Of a DNA stretch of 64,000 nt, positions 37,901 through 51,108 are shown piece by piece. The stretch is from contig OX359245.1 in assembly GCA_947179485.1 (NCBI GenBank), forward strand, positions 31,049,067-31,113,066. The letters run 5' to 3'. The notes below the pieces were generated by a model that saw only the letters and a program-made list of their open reading frames with translations, had not been told where the DNA came from and made no database searches. This stretch comes from Allacma fusca. Lineage: Eukaryota > Arthropoda > Collembola > Symphypleona > Sminthuridae. How positions within the stretch are numbered: position 1 is the first letter of the stretch; every line of letters starts with the position of its first letter. The position numbers were made by a program, and so were the translations under genes.

Positions 37901-39300
37901 AAAAGAGCATAATTTTTATGTACAATATTTAATTATATACAGTATTATTGATAAATTAACTTTCAACTCACCTCAATATTGGAATTTTTATTTGTTTGAT
38001 TCATAGTTGGGAATACAATTCCAGCCAAAACTGGTGAAGTGACCTTTGGCCCTTCTAAATTAGTTGTGGCAACTTCAGAGCCATTCATGCTGTCGTGATA
38101 TGCTTGTACCATTTCCTCTTCCGACGAGAACGCTTCAACTGTTATGGGAATCCATTTCAATATTTTAAAAAAAGAACAGGTTTTTAAAACCCAAATTTAA
38201 TGGCACAATCCCAATCGGATATTTGTAAGTTACGCAAATTGAATCCTTAATTTTTTCAAAACTGTAATTACATACATGTGTATTTGAGCCTTCTAGCCGT
38301 AAAATATTCATCCTGCACGGATCTCATCACTTGGTCCCAGTATGGGGAGCTCGGCGTGTAGAAAACTTTATTTCTACAAATTAAATTGAGTCAGTTTTGT
38401 GTTTCTCATAAAATGGTCAAAAATGAGAATATTAATTGCTTTTTTAAATACAAGAGAAATTAATTGCTTTGTTAAATCAAAATAATTCATTGTTTTTTAA
38501 ATAAAAATAATTCACTGTTTTTTTAAATAAAAATAATTCATTGTTTTTTTAAATAAAGATAATTAAAAGCTTTTTTAAATATAAATAATTCGTTGCTTTT
38601 TAAATTAAAATAATTAATTGCTTTTTTAAATATAAATAATTCGTTGCTTTTTAAATTAAAATAATTAATTGCTTTTTTAAATATAAATAATTCGTTGCTT
38701 TTTAAATTAAAATAATTAATTGCTTTTTTAAATATAAATAATTCGTTGCTTTTTAAATTAAAATAATTAATTGCTTTTTTAAATATAAATAATTCGTTGC
38801 TTTTTAAATAAAAATAATTAATTGCTTTTTTAAATATAAATAATTCGTTGCTTTTTAAATAAAAATAATTAATTGCTTTTTTAAATATAAATAATTCGTT
38901 GCTTTTTAAATTAAAATAATTAATTGCCTTTTAAAATTAAAATAATTAATGCTCTTTCAAAATAAAAAGAATTAATGTATGTTGTCAATCAGGATTTGAG
39001 TTGAACTTGAGTTGCCCCATTTTTTTTGGAACCTTACGTGGTAGTTTTAAGGACCGCAGGGATGGTTTTAACATCAAATGAATTGAATATCGTGGGATCC
39101 GTTATAGTCTCAACCGGCAAGATCACCCGGAGATACACATAAGCCAACATGAACACTGACGGTATTAAAATCTCCACCACTGTCTGCACTTTATGTCGGA
39201 TCTGGATCCGAAAATTTTTCCACATCAATAACCAAAATTTCCGGGCCCATATTGTCCCGGGAAAATTCCTTATAGTGATCTTCCTCTTGGATTCCACCAT
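28926..39300 (-). CDS. ABCA-3: ABCA3-like full ABC transporter (18 coding exons, 1733 aa)
   Basis: Third array member, with the same predicted lipid-transport role. Coding exons in transcript order: 39300-39038, 38373-38276, 38138-37972, 37099-36949, 36501-36242, 36130-35893, 35730-35372, 35254-35002, 33521-33367, 33277-33122, 32982-32522, 32440-32095, 31996-31213, 31112-30891, 30789-30595, 30502-30412, 30316-29927, 29538-28926. They sum to 5202 nt in frame. Seen: LLMWKN near the N-terminus; NBD1 GHNGAGKTT (about 582), [29 protein letters not shown]2 GVNGAGKTT (about 1430), [18 protein letters not shown], and SHCMEECEA where the others have SHSMEECEA. The linker after NBD1 contains RRQSS, which fits the basophilic-kinase pattern RRxS and is absent from the paralogues. 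The exon 15 donor (GTTCGT) is weak. Introns 1, 4 and 8 hold repeat structures listed separately, so this copy is the longest gene (10.4 kb). Start chosen at MVES by homology with the other two. Confidence 0.93.
33530..34940. mobile_element. candidate non-autonomous element in intron 8 of ABCA-3
   Basis: Intron 8 is 1480 bp where the same intron in ABCA-1 and ABCA-2 is about 90-110 bp. Its left part (33541-33665) is built from a degenerate 17-19-bp motif around aaacacat(g/a)aagtatct. The right part (34800-34935) carries the same motif in inverse orientation, for example tgtgttttgataccttacac. No coding capacity is visible between them. Inverted subterminal motif arrays plus absence from the paralogous introns suggest an inserted MITE-like element, but exact ends and a target-site duplication were not found. 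Confidence 0.45.
36581..36835. repeat. 180-bp-offset direct repeat in intron 4 of ABCA-3
   Basis: Two similar copies of about 75 bp, at 36581-36655 and 36761-36835, start exactly 180 bp apart. Both contain agcgtaaatatt or ggcgtaaatatt followed by ttttagcccttaatatttg and caaggctc, then aaaaaagac and a short stretch ending in atttgca. The spacer between them is unrelated AT-rich sequence. The pattern looks like a local duplication. Confidence 0.75.
38437..38965. repeat. 51-bp minisatellite in intron 1 of ABCA-3
   Basis: An AT-rich tandem array fills most of intron 1 (38374-39037). The core unit repeats every 51 bp; the marker word cgttgcttt recurs at 38591, 38642 and 38693 and onward for about seven copies to roughly 38.92 kb. 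Each unit is itself two related halves of 25-26 bp (one with ttaattgctttttt, one with ttcgttgctttt). The left flank carries only the half-unit form, which suggests that the half-unit dimerised before the array expanded. Confidence 0.9.
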
Positions 39301-39383
39301 GACGCCACACCACTATAATAATAATAATTAATAAAAGTACAATGCAAAAAAAAAAAAAGTCCTAGTTAGTAATATGACAATCC

Positions 39384-39391
39384 CTATATAC
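39384..39391 (-). promoter_or_regulatory. candidate TATA box for ABCA-3
   Basis: On the minus strand TATATAGG lies about 85-90 bp upstream of the ABCA-3 start codon, which would give a short 5' UTR of about 55 nt. The match is fair and the spacing is plausible, but no transcript evidence is available. Confidence 0.3.
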
Positions 39392-39655
39392 CCTGTCGAA
39401 CTATCAACTCAAGTGTAGTGTTCCACTTGGCTAGCCGTATTGACTCGGACTGGCTCCGATATACAAGGATTAGCTCATAAGGAGTTACTACAAGAGCTAT
39501 TACAGTCTTGGAGCTGGAAAGATCCAAGACGCCTCAGATCCACCTGAAGGAAGCTACATACAAACAGTCTCTCATGCACAAGAATTTCCCAATTTAACAT
39601 GAGATTGGGGGTTTTCGCCATTAAAATAGTAACCAGTTAAAAAGTTGCGCAACGA

Positions 39656-39691
39656 CTCTCTCTCTCTCTCTCTCGACAAACACACACACAG
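39656..39691. repeat. (CT)n plus (CA)n microsatellite
   Basis: About nine CT units (39656-39674) followed after a short gap by about six CA units (39680-39691), roughly 355-390 bp upstream of the ABCA-3 start codon. Confidence 0.9.
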
Positions 39692-40149
39692 AGGATAGTC
39701 ATTCCCAATGCAAGTTGTGGAGTCCTAACTCTCCATACAAGACACCCGAGATTTTGCAGTAGTTCCTGGAAAAATAAAACTCTCTGGACATATACTTATA
39801 TGTTATCAGCCCAGGGAAATTTTTACATCAAGTTTCTACAACCACGATGGCCAAACGATTTTGCCTGACAGTAACTATACAGTACAGACGGTATCAGATC
39901 ATTGTAATTGCGTCCTTAATTCCCAGAGAATGGTTGATCCATCACGCGCCGACTGCCCTTGATTTTAATATGTATACATAGAACCTTTACAGCCCTTTAC
40001 ATATCTCTCTTTTTCTGATCCAATGGACAATGGAGAACGCGAACTTACCCATGCACTCCAATTCAGTATGCTTCCCAGGACTGTCTTTTTCGCCAAGACG
40101 AGAAAAGAAGACGTGTGTTCTGAATGTCCAATTTCCCTAGATTTTTTTT

Positions 40150-40164
40150 CTCTCTCTCTCTCTT
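40150..40164. repeat. (CT)n microsatellite
   Basis: Seven CT units within a T-rich stretch (ttttttttctctctc), in the region upstream of ABCA-3. Confidence 0.85.
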
Positions 40165-43100
40165 TTAATCCTTCCCCCTCTGCCCAGTCTTTCACTTACA
40201 ATCAAGGGATGAGTCATGAAATAACCACATGTTTAAATACAGACACCATTTCACTCATAATGATGTCTCTAACAAAGGATCCTACAATAATAATAATTTT
40301 TAAAATTGTAAAGTTCCCTTGGAAATACGATTTTTTTTTTGAAGTTTCAATGGGTCACAGGGAGTCACCTGAGGCTTTTTTGGGAACCATAACCTACAAT
40401 ATTTAAATATAATGCTGTGAATTCCAGAAATTTTAACTAGATTTGTTTCAGTCCTTCGTACACACACACATGCAATGTAAGATATACACATTTTCTGAAT
40501 TATTGTGACTTACGGTGAAACAAAATGTGTAGATAAATTTTGCTGGGGCTGTAACAGAAGATACACTATTTTTTAAAGCTGTTTTTTTAAAATCCACACC
40601 CTTTACAAGGGTAAGCCAAAAGGGAGTCACATTTGACTCTCAGAGTGACATAAGCACTTGACCTTACCAGGACAAATTGTAACATTGTACTAAATGAAGG
40701 GAAAAAATCCTCATGTATTTGTCCCTCTTAACCCTGCCTCCTGTGTAATAGTTGAACCTGAGGAGGGGTCTTTGGATGCGAGAGCAAACACCGTATCATT
40801 CATCTTGTCGGGCCTTGTGTGTGTGTCCATATATTGTATGTCATATGTCCAAATAAATAAAAAAAAACCTTATCATAAGGATAATGACAATTAATAAGGA
40901 GTGGGATTTCACCTTTAGTACTTACACTCCTGAGCTCAGGGGTGATGAGGCTGAGTCCCAGAAAAAAAAACTCCTGTTAGAATAGTAGCACCTCCTTGGA
41001 GAGGAACATTTTTGAGGAGCTGGATTTTCAGAGCAGGATTCAAGTTGCAAAAGAAATTTTAAAAAATTAATATTTATTGGAAATTATTAAGGGCGCAATT
41101 TTATTATTGTTGAAACTTTTGTTTTGATGAGGGAAATTGGAGGAAATATTATTATAAATAATAAATTGTCAACATGTTATGTCAGAACTATGTATGTATG
41201 TAATTATTATATACAGATGACGCGGTCCAGGGATAATCATCTCTAATGGAGTCCCGCCTATTCATCCGCTCTGACAAAAAGTATGGGGACTATATACAAC
41301 TTGCTATGCAATGATAAAACCTGTCAACAGTTTCGGCATTCCCTCAGATTAAACAGACTCCCATTAATTAAGAACCTTCAGGAACTTAACTACCGAGCCC
41401 TCTTGCTCAATCCAAGAGCATGAGGCATTCTCTCCTAGGAGCTCCCCATATCTCAACACAATTACTCACAAATTGTAAAGGAGCAGTCCTCTGAGGCTGT
41501 ATTCCTGTCATAATAATATTATCCCAGGACTAGAGTTCCAATCTGAGATGAACTGAGATGGAGACAATACGACAGAGCTTCAGGAATTATAACTTGTATA
41601 TTTCTAACATATAGATAATTATACTTGTAGTCTCAAATATGTATATATATTAGAGTGTCATCTTCATATAAATTCTCTATAGGTATAATTTTTTTTTAAA
41701 TGCTCAACCTTTTCCTAAGGATGTACTAAATTGTGTACAGTGTGTTTATTTGTGTACATGACAAAACTGTTTATTTTGGCGTCCGGATAAGTAATTGTTT
41801 ATTTGTCGGATAATTTTTTTTTTTTTCAAGACTTGAGGGAAGTTGGTATAGTGTTGAGGGGACATTTTTTCAGTATCATGATTTTTATTAGTATATATAA
41901 TTAAATATAATTGTGCTACACCTCTGTACCTATGTATGTAATAATTATAAAAGGGGCGGGGCTTGGGAAGAGCATCCCATCTGGGGAGAATTCAGGGGTG
42001 AGGTATTCAGGGAGAGATCATCACTGCCTATATTTACAATGGTTACTGTAGGTATAATTATGGGAATGAAAATGTGGCAGAAGTTTGAGTTTGAGAGTTG
42101 TTTTGATGGAACGTTTGATTGATCTCCGAAGATGCAATTATGACTCGAGGAACATGACATTTGGGAGGGCTACAGAGTCATATGAGTGAGACTTTTGTGA
42201 TTAGAGGTAGTTGGAACTGGAGTCTATTTTGAGCTTGTACAAGCCCCAGCTTGAAGTTGTTCTTCATTATTTCAAAGATTTTTTTACTGCACAATTTATC
42301 TACATAGTTATGTACAATTTAAAGACTTACATATCTTTTAACTATATACATACGTTTATATACCTACTCCTCAGTATTTCCCTCATAGTCAGGTTTGTTC
42401 CTCCTTTGAGAGTCATAAATTTTATCGATTGAGATTACCCCTCAGATATTTTTAGCTCATTGTCATCCACTGTAACTTGTTTGTTTCTGCATATTTACAT
42501 AATGGGGATTTTTCCTGCAATTTTCCTCAGCTCCAATGTGACAATCGAGGAATTCCCAGCTAGCTACTTAGCTATATAGTCATCGTTGATTGGAACGACT
42601 AGGACTGAAGGAGTAAAGTCCAAAAAAACAAAATTAATCCAAAAAAAAAATATCCCTACAAGTTTCCAATAATTAGTACCTCAATGAACAAATCCCTATA
42701 AAGTTTAAACCATGGATTTTCAGGGAACTTTTTTGTCTTGAGGGATTTTATCTTTTCGTTATTGTCTACACGGACTGAGCTGTAATAATTAATTACATAT
42801 ATGGGATTAATCCAGGGAAGAGGATATTTTTCCTCCCTCCTCAAGAGCAACTTATTTGGATTGTCTGGACTCATGATAATAATCACTATTGTTTTTGCAC
42901 GTAGTACAAAAATCCCCTGGGACGTATCCAACTCCATGTTTCAGAGTATCTAAATACATACGTGCGTGATGGGAACAATTTGACTCAATATTGCCCACAA
43001 GCCTAGCGCTACTGTCTCACCTTCCTCGGAACTAATTGAGCTTAAGTTATAAAATACTATTGCAAATAAAAAATCCTCTTTATTTTGTTGAGGTATGTAG

Positions 43101-46100
43101 TGATTTAGGTTACGGGAGGAAAAATACAGGGCTGGAGTTTAGAACTGAATTTTAGCCGTTACTTTCTGTAAAAAAAAACTATTCAAATTCTGTTGTCATG
43201 ATTACATTGAAAGGCGACCCCGACCAGTGTGAACCAGAGGGGGTTATGTAATGGGTTTCCTGTACTATAAATTTTTATATTTGAATAATATTTTAAAGGA
43301 GTTCAAATACTCCTTTATGGGGTATAGGAAATAAAAGGGATTTTATAATGACCAATGTATTAAACCTTGTACGCAAAACTCTAGAGTCAGCTGATTGCAA
43401 GAATGGGAAATAAATAAGTTTTATTGAAAAAGCCATACCCAAGACTCTATATAGAAATTCAGAGGGTTCAGTCACTCTTCTTCCCTGCTCCTCTCCTCCA
43501 CGGATTATGGATTAAAGGAAAATAATACATTGTGATTACATATACATACATACTATAGGAGATATATCTACACAGTATGCAAGCCATAGGGATTTCCAGT
43601 AGTATATATATTGGGAATATAGTGTATAGCGAGTAAATAAAATATGCACTTGCGGATGTGAATTAATTGAATAAACTTGTTATCTAAAATTTTATGGAAA
43701 ATTTTCGATTTTTATTTAAAGTCAGGGTCAAACCATACTATTATGTTTTTTCATTGAGTCTTGAGAAAAGTTGAGAGTCGTCCGCACGTAGGAGAGCCTC
43801 TGCGGATTGACTACCTAATGCTGGATGAAAAGGAAAACTGCAATGATTTGTCCACTCTCAAACGTCTCTAGACTCACAATTACAGGAGTGCTTCACGCAG
43901 TGCGATTTATCAATCTTCCAGTCTGCCCTTAACACATGACTACACACGTAGAGCAGGTGTATGTGTGTGTTTGAGTATACAAATGTGAATGAGTATACAG
44001 GAACATTGAACATCGTCCTTGCTAATGTAACATGGATTGAGCACTGGACTGACTGACTGTGAGTAACGAAATGCTCCCCCTTGAACGAACGCCCGGTTAT
44101 GATAATATTCCTGGACGTGCAAAAACGCACATAGCCTCACTTGCGCAACGGTCCTTGTCAACTCAGATTTTTCCTGAGTGCGTACTGGTACTGCAAAACG
44201 TTCCAGAGGACAGTATCAGTGACGGAGGTAATAAGTGTTCAGTAATTTATTAAACACTTTGTATTTCTTGAGTACAGTTCCTTCCTTGCCTTTGTGGGGA
44301 ATTAAATGATCTCTCAAAAAAGAGATATTGTACATGAACTGATCCGTGTACCTTGGCGGGGCAGGGCTTCACTTCCTGGTACGTATGCACAAGTTCTATG
44401 TTCTACTCTTGGGGTTAGTTTTGCTTTTAGTGAGAATTATTACAGTGAATTGTGTATCTATATAGTGATTTCCTCTTAGATAACATTCTCTTTTGTGAAT
44501 TTCTCCTAGGATTATATACACATTATGTAATTATAGTAGTAAAATATATGGGATCTCCTGATGATGGCAGGTACTTTTCTAACCCTTGAAAATATCCCTG
44601 TGAAATTATACAGATCCGACTGTATCTTACTGTTTTACAAACCCAAATCCAATCCTAGGGAAGAATTAATTTTTTAAAAGGAATGTTATCTTAGGGGAAG
44701 CCACTCGAGAAGAAATTCACTGTAATTCGTAGGATTCATGTAAACTCACCAATCTTTTTAATTGATCTCATCCTGAAATGATAGAACAAAATCAAGTTCA
44801 AAGAATATTAATTTGTTTTAAAAAATTAAATTGATATGAGAGATAGAAATTTATTTATTTCACTAACACTTCAACAGTGCTTGCCTAAAGACACAGTATA
44901 TTCAGTTATAATATTGTAACTACAATTAGTTCACATTTTATAGCATTAACTTTATGTATTAATACTATACAGGTGATTATATGTAATTTACAATAATTAG
45001 ACAAAACTTCATATAGCCTGATATGTTACTAAATTTAAATAAATTTATTTAAGAATTAAAATAAATGAAGAGCCTGGGCTGACATGTAGTCAGGAAAGTT
45101 ATTACAGCGTAACAGCGTTAATTGTTAATGTTCGGATGCAAATAATGTTCCTCAAACCAGAAAACCTAACTTTTATGGAAATTTCGTGAAAATATCAGTA
45201 CAAAAGTCGCTACGTTTTCACGGTAGAATGTATCCTAGCCTTCAAAAAGCACTATAGGTTTAATTCTACAGTATTTTCTAGCGAGCTTTGCCCTTGTGAC
45301 ATAAAATTATTAAAGTCGGATCTGAACACCGGGAATTATTACTGTAGGTATTAGGGAATTTTATCCCAGAAATCCTTAGCTCAAAGATGCAATAAATTTA
45401 TGCTTCACAAAATTAGCTAATTTAGCTACTTCACAAATAATTAGCGCGAAAGTTGAGGACTAAAAATTGTGTCGCTTGGTCACTTATTGTCACTTCACTT
45501 TTTTGGAGCGTTTCTGAATCTGGACAAGCCTTGTGCCATAGGAAATTTCATGATGTTTTTATCTGAACATAAATTAAATTCTACAAGTAACAGCGTTTTG
45601 AGCAAGTCATGACTCTCGTTATAAAAGCATCTCTGAATGTCATAGCACTTAGCTTTGACAGTATCGTGTTTTGACAATATAACGGTTGATATTGTCGTAA
45701 ACGGGAGTTTTCCAAAGTAAGATTGTCCGTTCATAGAACATGCTCTTAGAGAGAGATGATTGGCCCTTTGACAGATATGGTGAGAGTATTTTAGTCCTGT
45801 AATCTAAAAGTAGGCAGAACATTACTGTATTTACTAATCCAGTTATACAAACTGGATAATATAGCTTGGGCTAGATCAATAAGGATCTTCCACAATTATA
45901 AAATTTTTATTTTTTATTAATTTACTTTTAAATTCTTATTGAAATATAAAATATTCTCGTAAATATTATAACAAACACTGTCTTTAGAAAAATTATAAAT
46001 TACAACGTTATATTTTATGAAGTTCATATCGACATAAGATTCCAGCCTGGAGAGATTCCTGGAAAAAATGGAAACTTATTGTAAGGGAAGGTTTTTTTTT

Positions 46101-47023
46101 TTACAAATATCTTTCAAAATTGCATTCCTCTTTACAAGATCATCTAAAGTCTGTGACACAGTGCAAACAGACGTGATATTATGTAATAGTACGATGTATG
46201 TATGTACTAGATCTGTATTGTCTGCGAAGTTAATTCCTATACAATAAGCGAACCAGGCCTTAACGAAAGTCATGGGAACATCCATTAGGCTAAATTACAA
46301 TCCACTGTTACTAAAAACTACCATTTAAAAAGTGCATTTTCTTTATAGGAGTATAAAATACATTCAGATGCATTTCCCTTTAGCACACTGTTTTACTAAT
46401 TTATTTTTGCTAGGGACATACACCTTCGAGAGTTAAATTCAAGTTGAGAGAGTGTACATATGTACATATGTATATGCCTCAGCCTTAATGACCCAGGATT
46501 TAATATCCTCGATTTTTATTTTCATAGTAAGAAATGACATTTAAAATAGATACTTTGGGGACAGGACAAAACCAGTTTCAAACTTGAACCATTGAACTGT
46601 ACTTATAACTCACTGCCCACTAGCAAGTTCATTGACAGTGCTATATAAGCTCCCTTTTAGTACAATATTTCTGAATAGTTTTTTGCTTGTCTTCCTTGAA
46701 TTATCCTGAGCTCTTCATAGTTATGAAACAGCGTAGTACAGTGCTGAACATGGACATTGATTAGAACGATTCTTGAGCATGTTATTCTTGTGGGGTAGTT
46801 ATTGGAACTATTTTGCTGTGACCCTATTACACTATACGGGACTTGCTCCTTTTAATAAATAAAAAATAAATAAAATAGCACTTCCTCAGTCCTTGTGTCA
46901 GCTTTTAGGATCACTCACAAAGATCGAACAGGCAGGATTGCTCCTAGATTTCATAGAGTAATTTCTAAAGGGTGTTTACTGTATGAATGTCCTTTGCAAA
47001 GGGTGACATACAACGGTTATATC

Positions 47024-47537
47024 CCCTTCAGCCAACATAAGGGAGTAACTCATATGTGACATAATTGATTCCCCCAGTTTGTAGAAAATTCTGTTCCAGA
47101 TTTTCTAAAATTTGTTTCATTGACCTCGGCCAATTATTGAGGTCACAGGGGTCACGAACATAAAGCAACGTCGGAATTCTCCAATTTTCCATTCAACAAT
47201 TGTTTGTTTCAAATAAACATTTTTTCAAAAAATAATTTCACGCTTAGTTTGTAGGAAATTTTCTTGTCTTTTCGTGGAGCTATTTTATGGGTCTCGAAGA
47301 TAATAATTATTTTTCTGATTAATTAAATACTTTTGAAATAATAAATTACCAAGGCTTAAATTTTTGAACTAAAGAACTGTTGAAAATTCGGACTTAGGTT
47401 CACGTTTGTTACCTCAAAAATTGTCCTAGGTCAATGAAACAAATTTTAGAAAATCTGGGGAAACATTTGCTACAATCTGAGGGGGAATCTATTATTTTAT
47501 GAGTTACTTCCTTTTACATATAGGCTGGAGGCGGGAC
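47024..47537. mobile_element. fold-back (MITE-like) inverted-repeat element
   Basis: The left arm (about 47030-47260) and right arm (about 47290-47530) are imperfect reverse complements. Reading inward from each end both arms show cagcc, then gtaactcat, gattccccc, gtttgtag or gattgtag, and the well conserved cagattttctaaaatttg and tttcattgacct, then caatt, ttgaggt and a weaker match through gaatt and caac. A central unpaired stretch separates them. No open frame of note lies inside. This architecture fits a MITE or fold-back transposon; target-site duplications could not be resolved. Confidence 0.7.
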
Positions 47538-50500
47538 AATAATTTTAAATCATCCGATACGTTACTTTTGCATCAAGACAAGTCCTACTGCACGTGCGTA
47601 TGTTATGACATTTACATACATACGTCATCACATGACGTCCAGAAAAATCTAAATAGCAAAATGCAGAGGTATAGTAAAGTGACAAAAAGAGAACTTGTTT
47701 CACATTTATTCGACAATTTTCTTCAACCCAAAGGTTCATAACTTTAAACTGACAATGCTGACATTCACCCTGAGAAAACAAAAATCCATAAAGTTAGGAC
47801 ATGCAGCACGTAAAAACCTCCAGATTCTATTAATTTCTTCCCGTTCCTCTTAGCACAGTGAGAAGATTGTGTTTTTAACAATGAGCATGCACAAATTGCG
47901 TGTCCCATTGTGTATGTATCTCATGGTCAGGGGATATACTGTATATTGTCATGCAAATAAAATTACAGGTTTCATAGAGGAAGGTTTTAGGACAGAGAAT
48001 GAAACCTTTGAGCTTGATACTTGTTTCAAGTTGCAATTTTCCTGGGAATCATACATTCACGCTACTATATTTGCACGTTCCTTCCCAACAAATGAGCTGG
48101 CAATTCATTCCAAATTATGTCTCACATTTGCAACCAATTTGAATGCCCACTTTTTTGTTAATAGTTTGGAGAGGGTAAATTTCCTTAGAATATTAAAGAA
48201 TAAAATTTAACCCTTATCTGACCTTCGGGAACGTACTTAATTTTAATTACCTCCCCCAATGCTAAATATCCAATGCATTTCAAGTTCATCTCATTCCGAG
48301 GAGATGTACAAAGGAAAAATAATTTATTTTATTTGCAAAAAAAAACTACTCAATTAGAGCATTATTTCAGCCTTTAGTTCGGCTCTTCAAAAAGAGTCAG
48401 TTTTTCAGAGGATTCTGAGCATAATTAAAGGCTCAGTCCAATGACACATTGTACATGAAATATTGCACCCGTAAAAAAAATGCTAATGGAATTTTACAAT
48501 CACAAATTATAAATTAAAGGTAAGAAATGTCCTTTTACGTGCTTGGAAGCTAATTTCCTGAAACTTGCCCCATTATTTAATACATTTATGCTCAATTTGT
48601 GCTACACTTTTAAAATGTTTTTTTTACATAATTTTAAAAAAATGCATTTTGAAATGTAAAAATAATCCACTGTACAAGAACAGCATAATTATTGTAAAGT
48701 TCAAGGTAGAGCCTGAAAATTATTGTGCAATTTTATAAGTTATTGCTATTTTTTAGGAGAAGCTATCCGTCCGTCTTTCTAGAATACGTAATGACAACAG
48801 TGACTCATTAATAATTATTGTTCACTTTTACACGTGTTGAGCTCAGCCAATTCTTGTCCATTGGGTTTAAAAAAAAACTTGAATATTTTGAGCCGATATA
48901 ATCCCAAATCCAGTTGTTTTCTTATTTGACATGGAGTCACATATGAACAAGTTAACAATCCATGCTTAAGGAAAACAAACCAATAGTTAAGACAACATTG
49001 GATGTAAGTATGTACAGATCCTGGGCAAAAAGGAAGCCTGCACATGTTCAGCTCTCAGGGAATAAATGCGTCTTTTTTGAATAAAATAAAATCTCACATT
49101 TTTATTTGAATCAGGGACAAAGTGTGCGGCCGTTTTAGTTTTTCCTGGGAAAAACTCTCCCTCATTGGACACTACACAAACAATGTACTCTAATCTAAAC
49201 TGGATAGTAACGACAGTTAATGGGGGTTACGAGCAGACTAGCGACAATTGATTTACTACTGTGGAAACACGGTTTGAAGTCTCAGACGACTTCTGCAACT
49301 ACATATTTTCTTGTAGGAGTACATGTTAGCTGATAGGATGAGCAGTAATGATCATGATGTCAGGGAAACTTCAATTTATTGTCGAGGATTTTTTAGCAAT
49401 TTTTACTACAAAAATATCAACAGTGTATTTATTTTCATTTAATTTATTCAAACCATCTTGCAACAGATGAGTCATTGTATTAAGTTTATATGGGATTTTG
49501 CTGGATTTGAGGCAGACCCATTTTTGAAAATATTTGTAAAATATTCTTTCAATTCAAGGACTCTTTGACACGTGGGATATTTCTTTCTTAAAATTTTGTT
49601 TATAGGATTTTAATAACCCTAACTTTCGGCTCCTTTGAGTAGAATATTGGGTTTGGGCCGGTAGCATAAGATGGGAATTAAATCCCATAAAATTTGCTAC
49701 CAACTTTGGGGTTTACTTGTTATGCATATAATTTACCTACATTTATGAGAATATTTTTTTTTGATAGTCTATGTTGTATAAGTATACAATTTTAATCATG
49801 TGGGAAATTCAATGACGCCCATAGACATGGAATGCCATCTAACAATAAGAGGAACACACTAATAGGAAATCCGCTGTGTAAAGTTTGGATTTTCAATATA
49901 CCGTGTAATACGTGCTTATACTAATTTTCTCACCGTGGGTCTTTTTTAGCTGGAAATCTCGTTGTACATCATGTATATGGATTTATATTTAAAATTATCT
50001 AGCGTAATAACGTCATAGAGTCACGCCCTAATAAAACTTCTAATAAGCGGTAGTTGTTATATGGGACAAAATCTGAGGGCTATGACAAACTCTACAGTAA
50101 TGATTCTATCTGTAATGCATTAACATAAAATTTTCCCAGGGGCTTCATAAAATATATGTATTAAAATTAAAGGCTACCTCTTAGGATAAATGGCCAGAAA
50201 AGCAGTACTAATATTGGGGCAGATAACTGCTTTGTACTAAACATTAGGGAGTTAGTGAAACCTTCGGCCGCCAGGGGAATTTATACCTTACAAAATTTGG
50301 TAACTTAATAAAAAGGTGACATCATTTTCCCTCTCCACGTGCCCATGACGTCACTTTCTATAAATTGTGGAACTGAAAAAAGTTTCGACCATTCTAAAAC
50401 TCGACTAGAACTCATGCAATTTAAATCTGGGCTTACCTTGGGAGTGCTCCAGCAAATAAATATAAGAGTCTAATTACTGAGATAATTAAAAAAACACACA

Positions 50501-51101
50501 TAAACTATTTATATATAATTCGTAATTTTTAAATTCCAAAGCTTTAGATTTTTTTTAATATTTAATTTTACTTCAGTGTAAGTATTCATGACATTCACAC
50601 ACACAGAAGACGCTGAGGTTTCTCTTACATTTTGTCAAAGCTATTTTCCTGACCACAACCTTTTTTGCAAGTAAATCCGTGGGAATTCGGTGAACATTTA
50701 GGGGAAGAAGCAGGTCAACGTTTCAGAAAATACTTGAAATATCTTCTAACAATATCAAGATTGACTTTCAATTTTGACAAATTTGAAGAAATCTCTTGAC
50801 ATCGTTCCCATAGAGCTTTTACGCCCGAGACATAAAAGACGCGTATATTGATCCTAAAAAATAAAAAAGCCCTAAATATTTCGTATGACATAATTTTCGG
50901 TTTCAAATTTGTCAACAATAAAATTGTCCTAATATTTCTCAATTGAAGCTCCAATGAGCAGCCAGGCTTGCAAACAAGGATGGCAATACAGTATAATGAC
51001 AAGGGAAATTATTAACTGGTTTCCCAAGTAATTATCGCTTGTAATTAATTAATTTTTTCTCCAGGGATATCCCCATAGCCTTCCTTGGGAGGGAAGCCTT
51101 C

Positions 51102-51108
51102 TATAAAA
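51102..51108 (+). promoter_or_regulatory. candidate TATA box for the CRAL-TRIO gene
   Basis: TATAAAA lies about 215 bp upstream of the start codon at 51323 and would imply a 5' UTR near 190 nt. It is a perfect consensus match in a locally less AT-rich stretch, but remains a prediction. Confidence 0.35.

Noticed and set aside
47869..48210. 113-codon plus-strand frame
   Set aside because: No recognisable motif and composition like the surrounding non-coding DNA.
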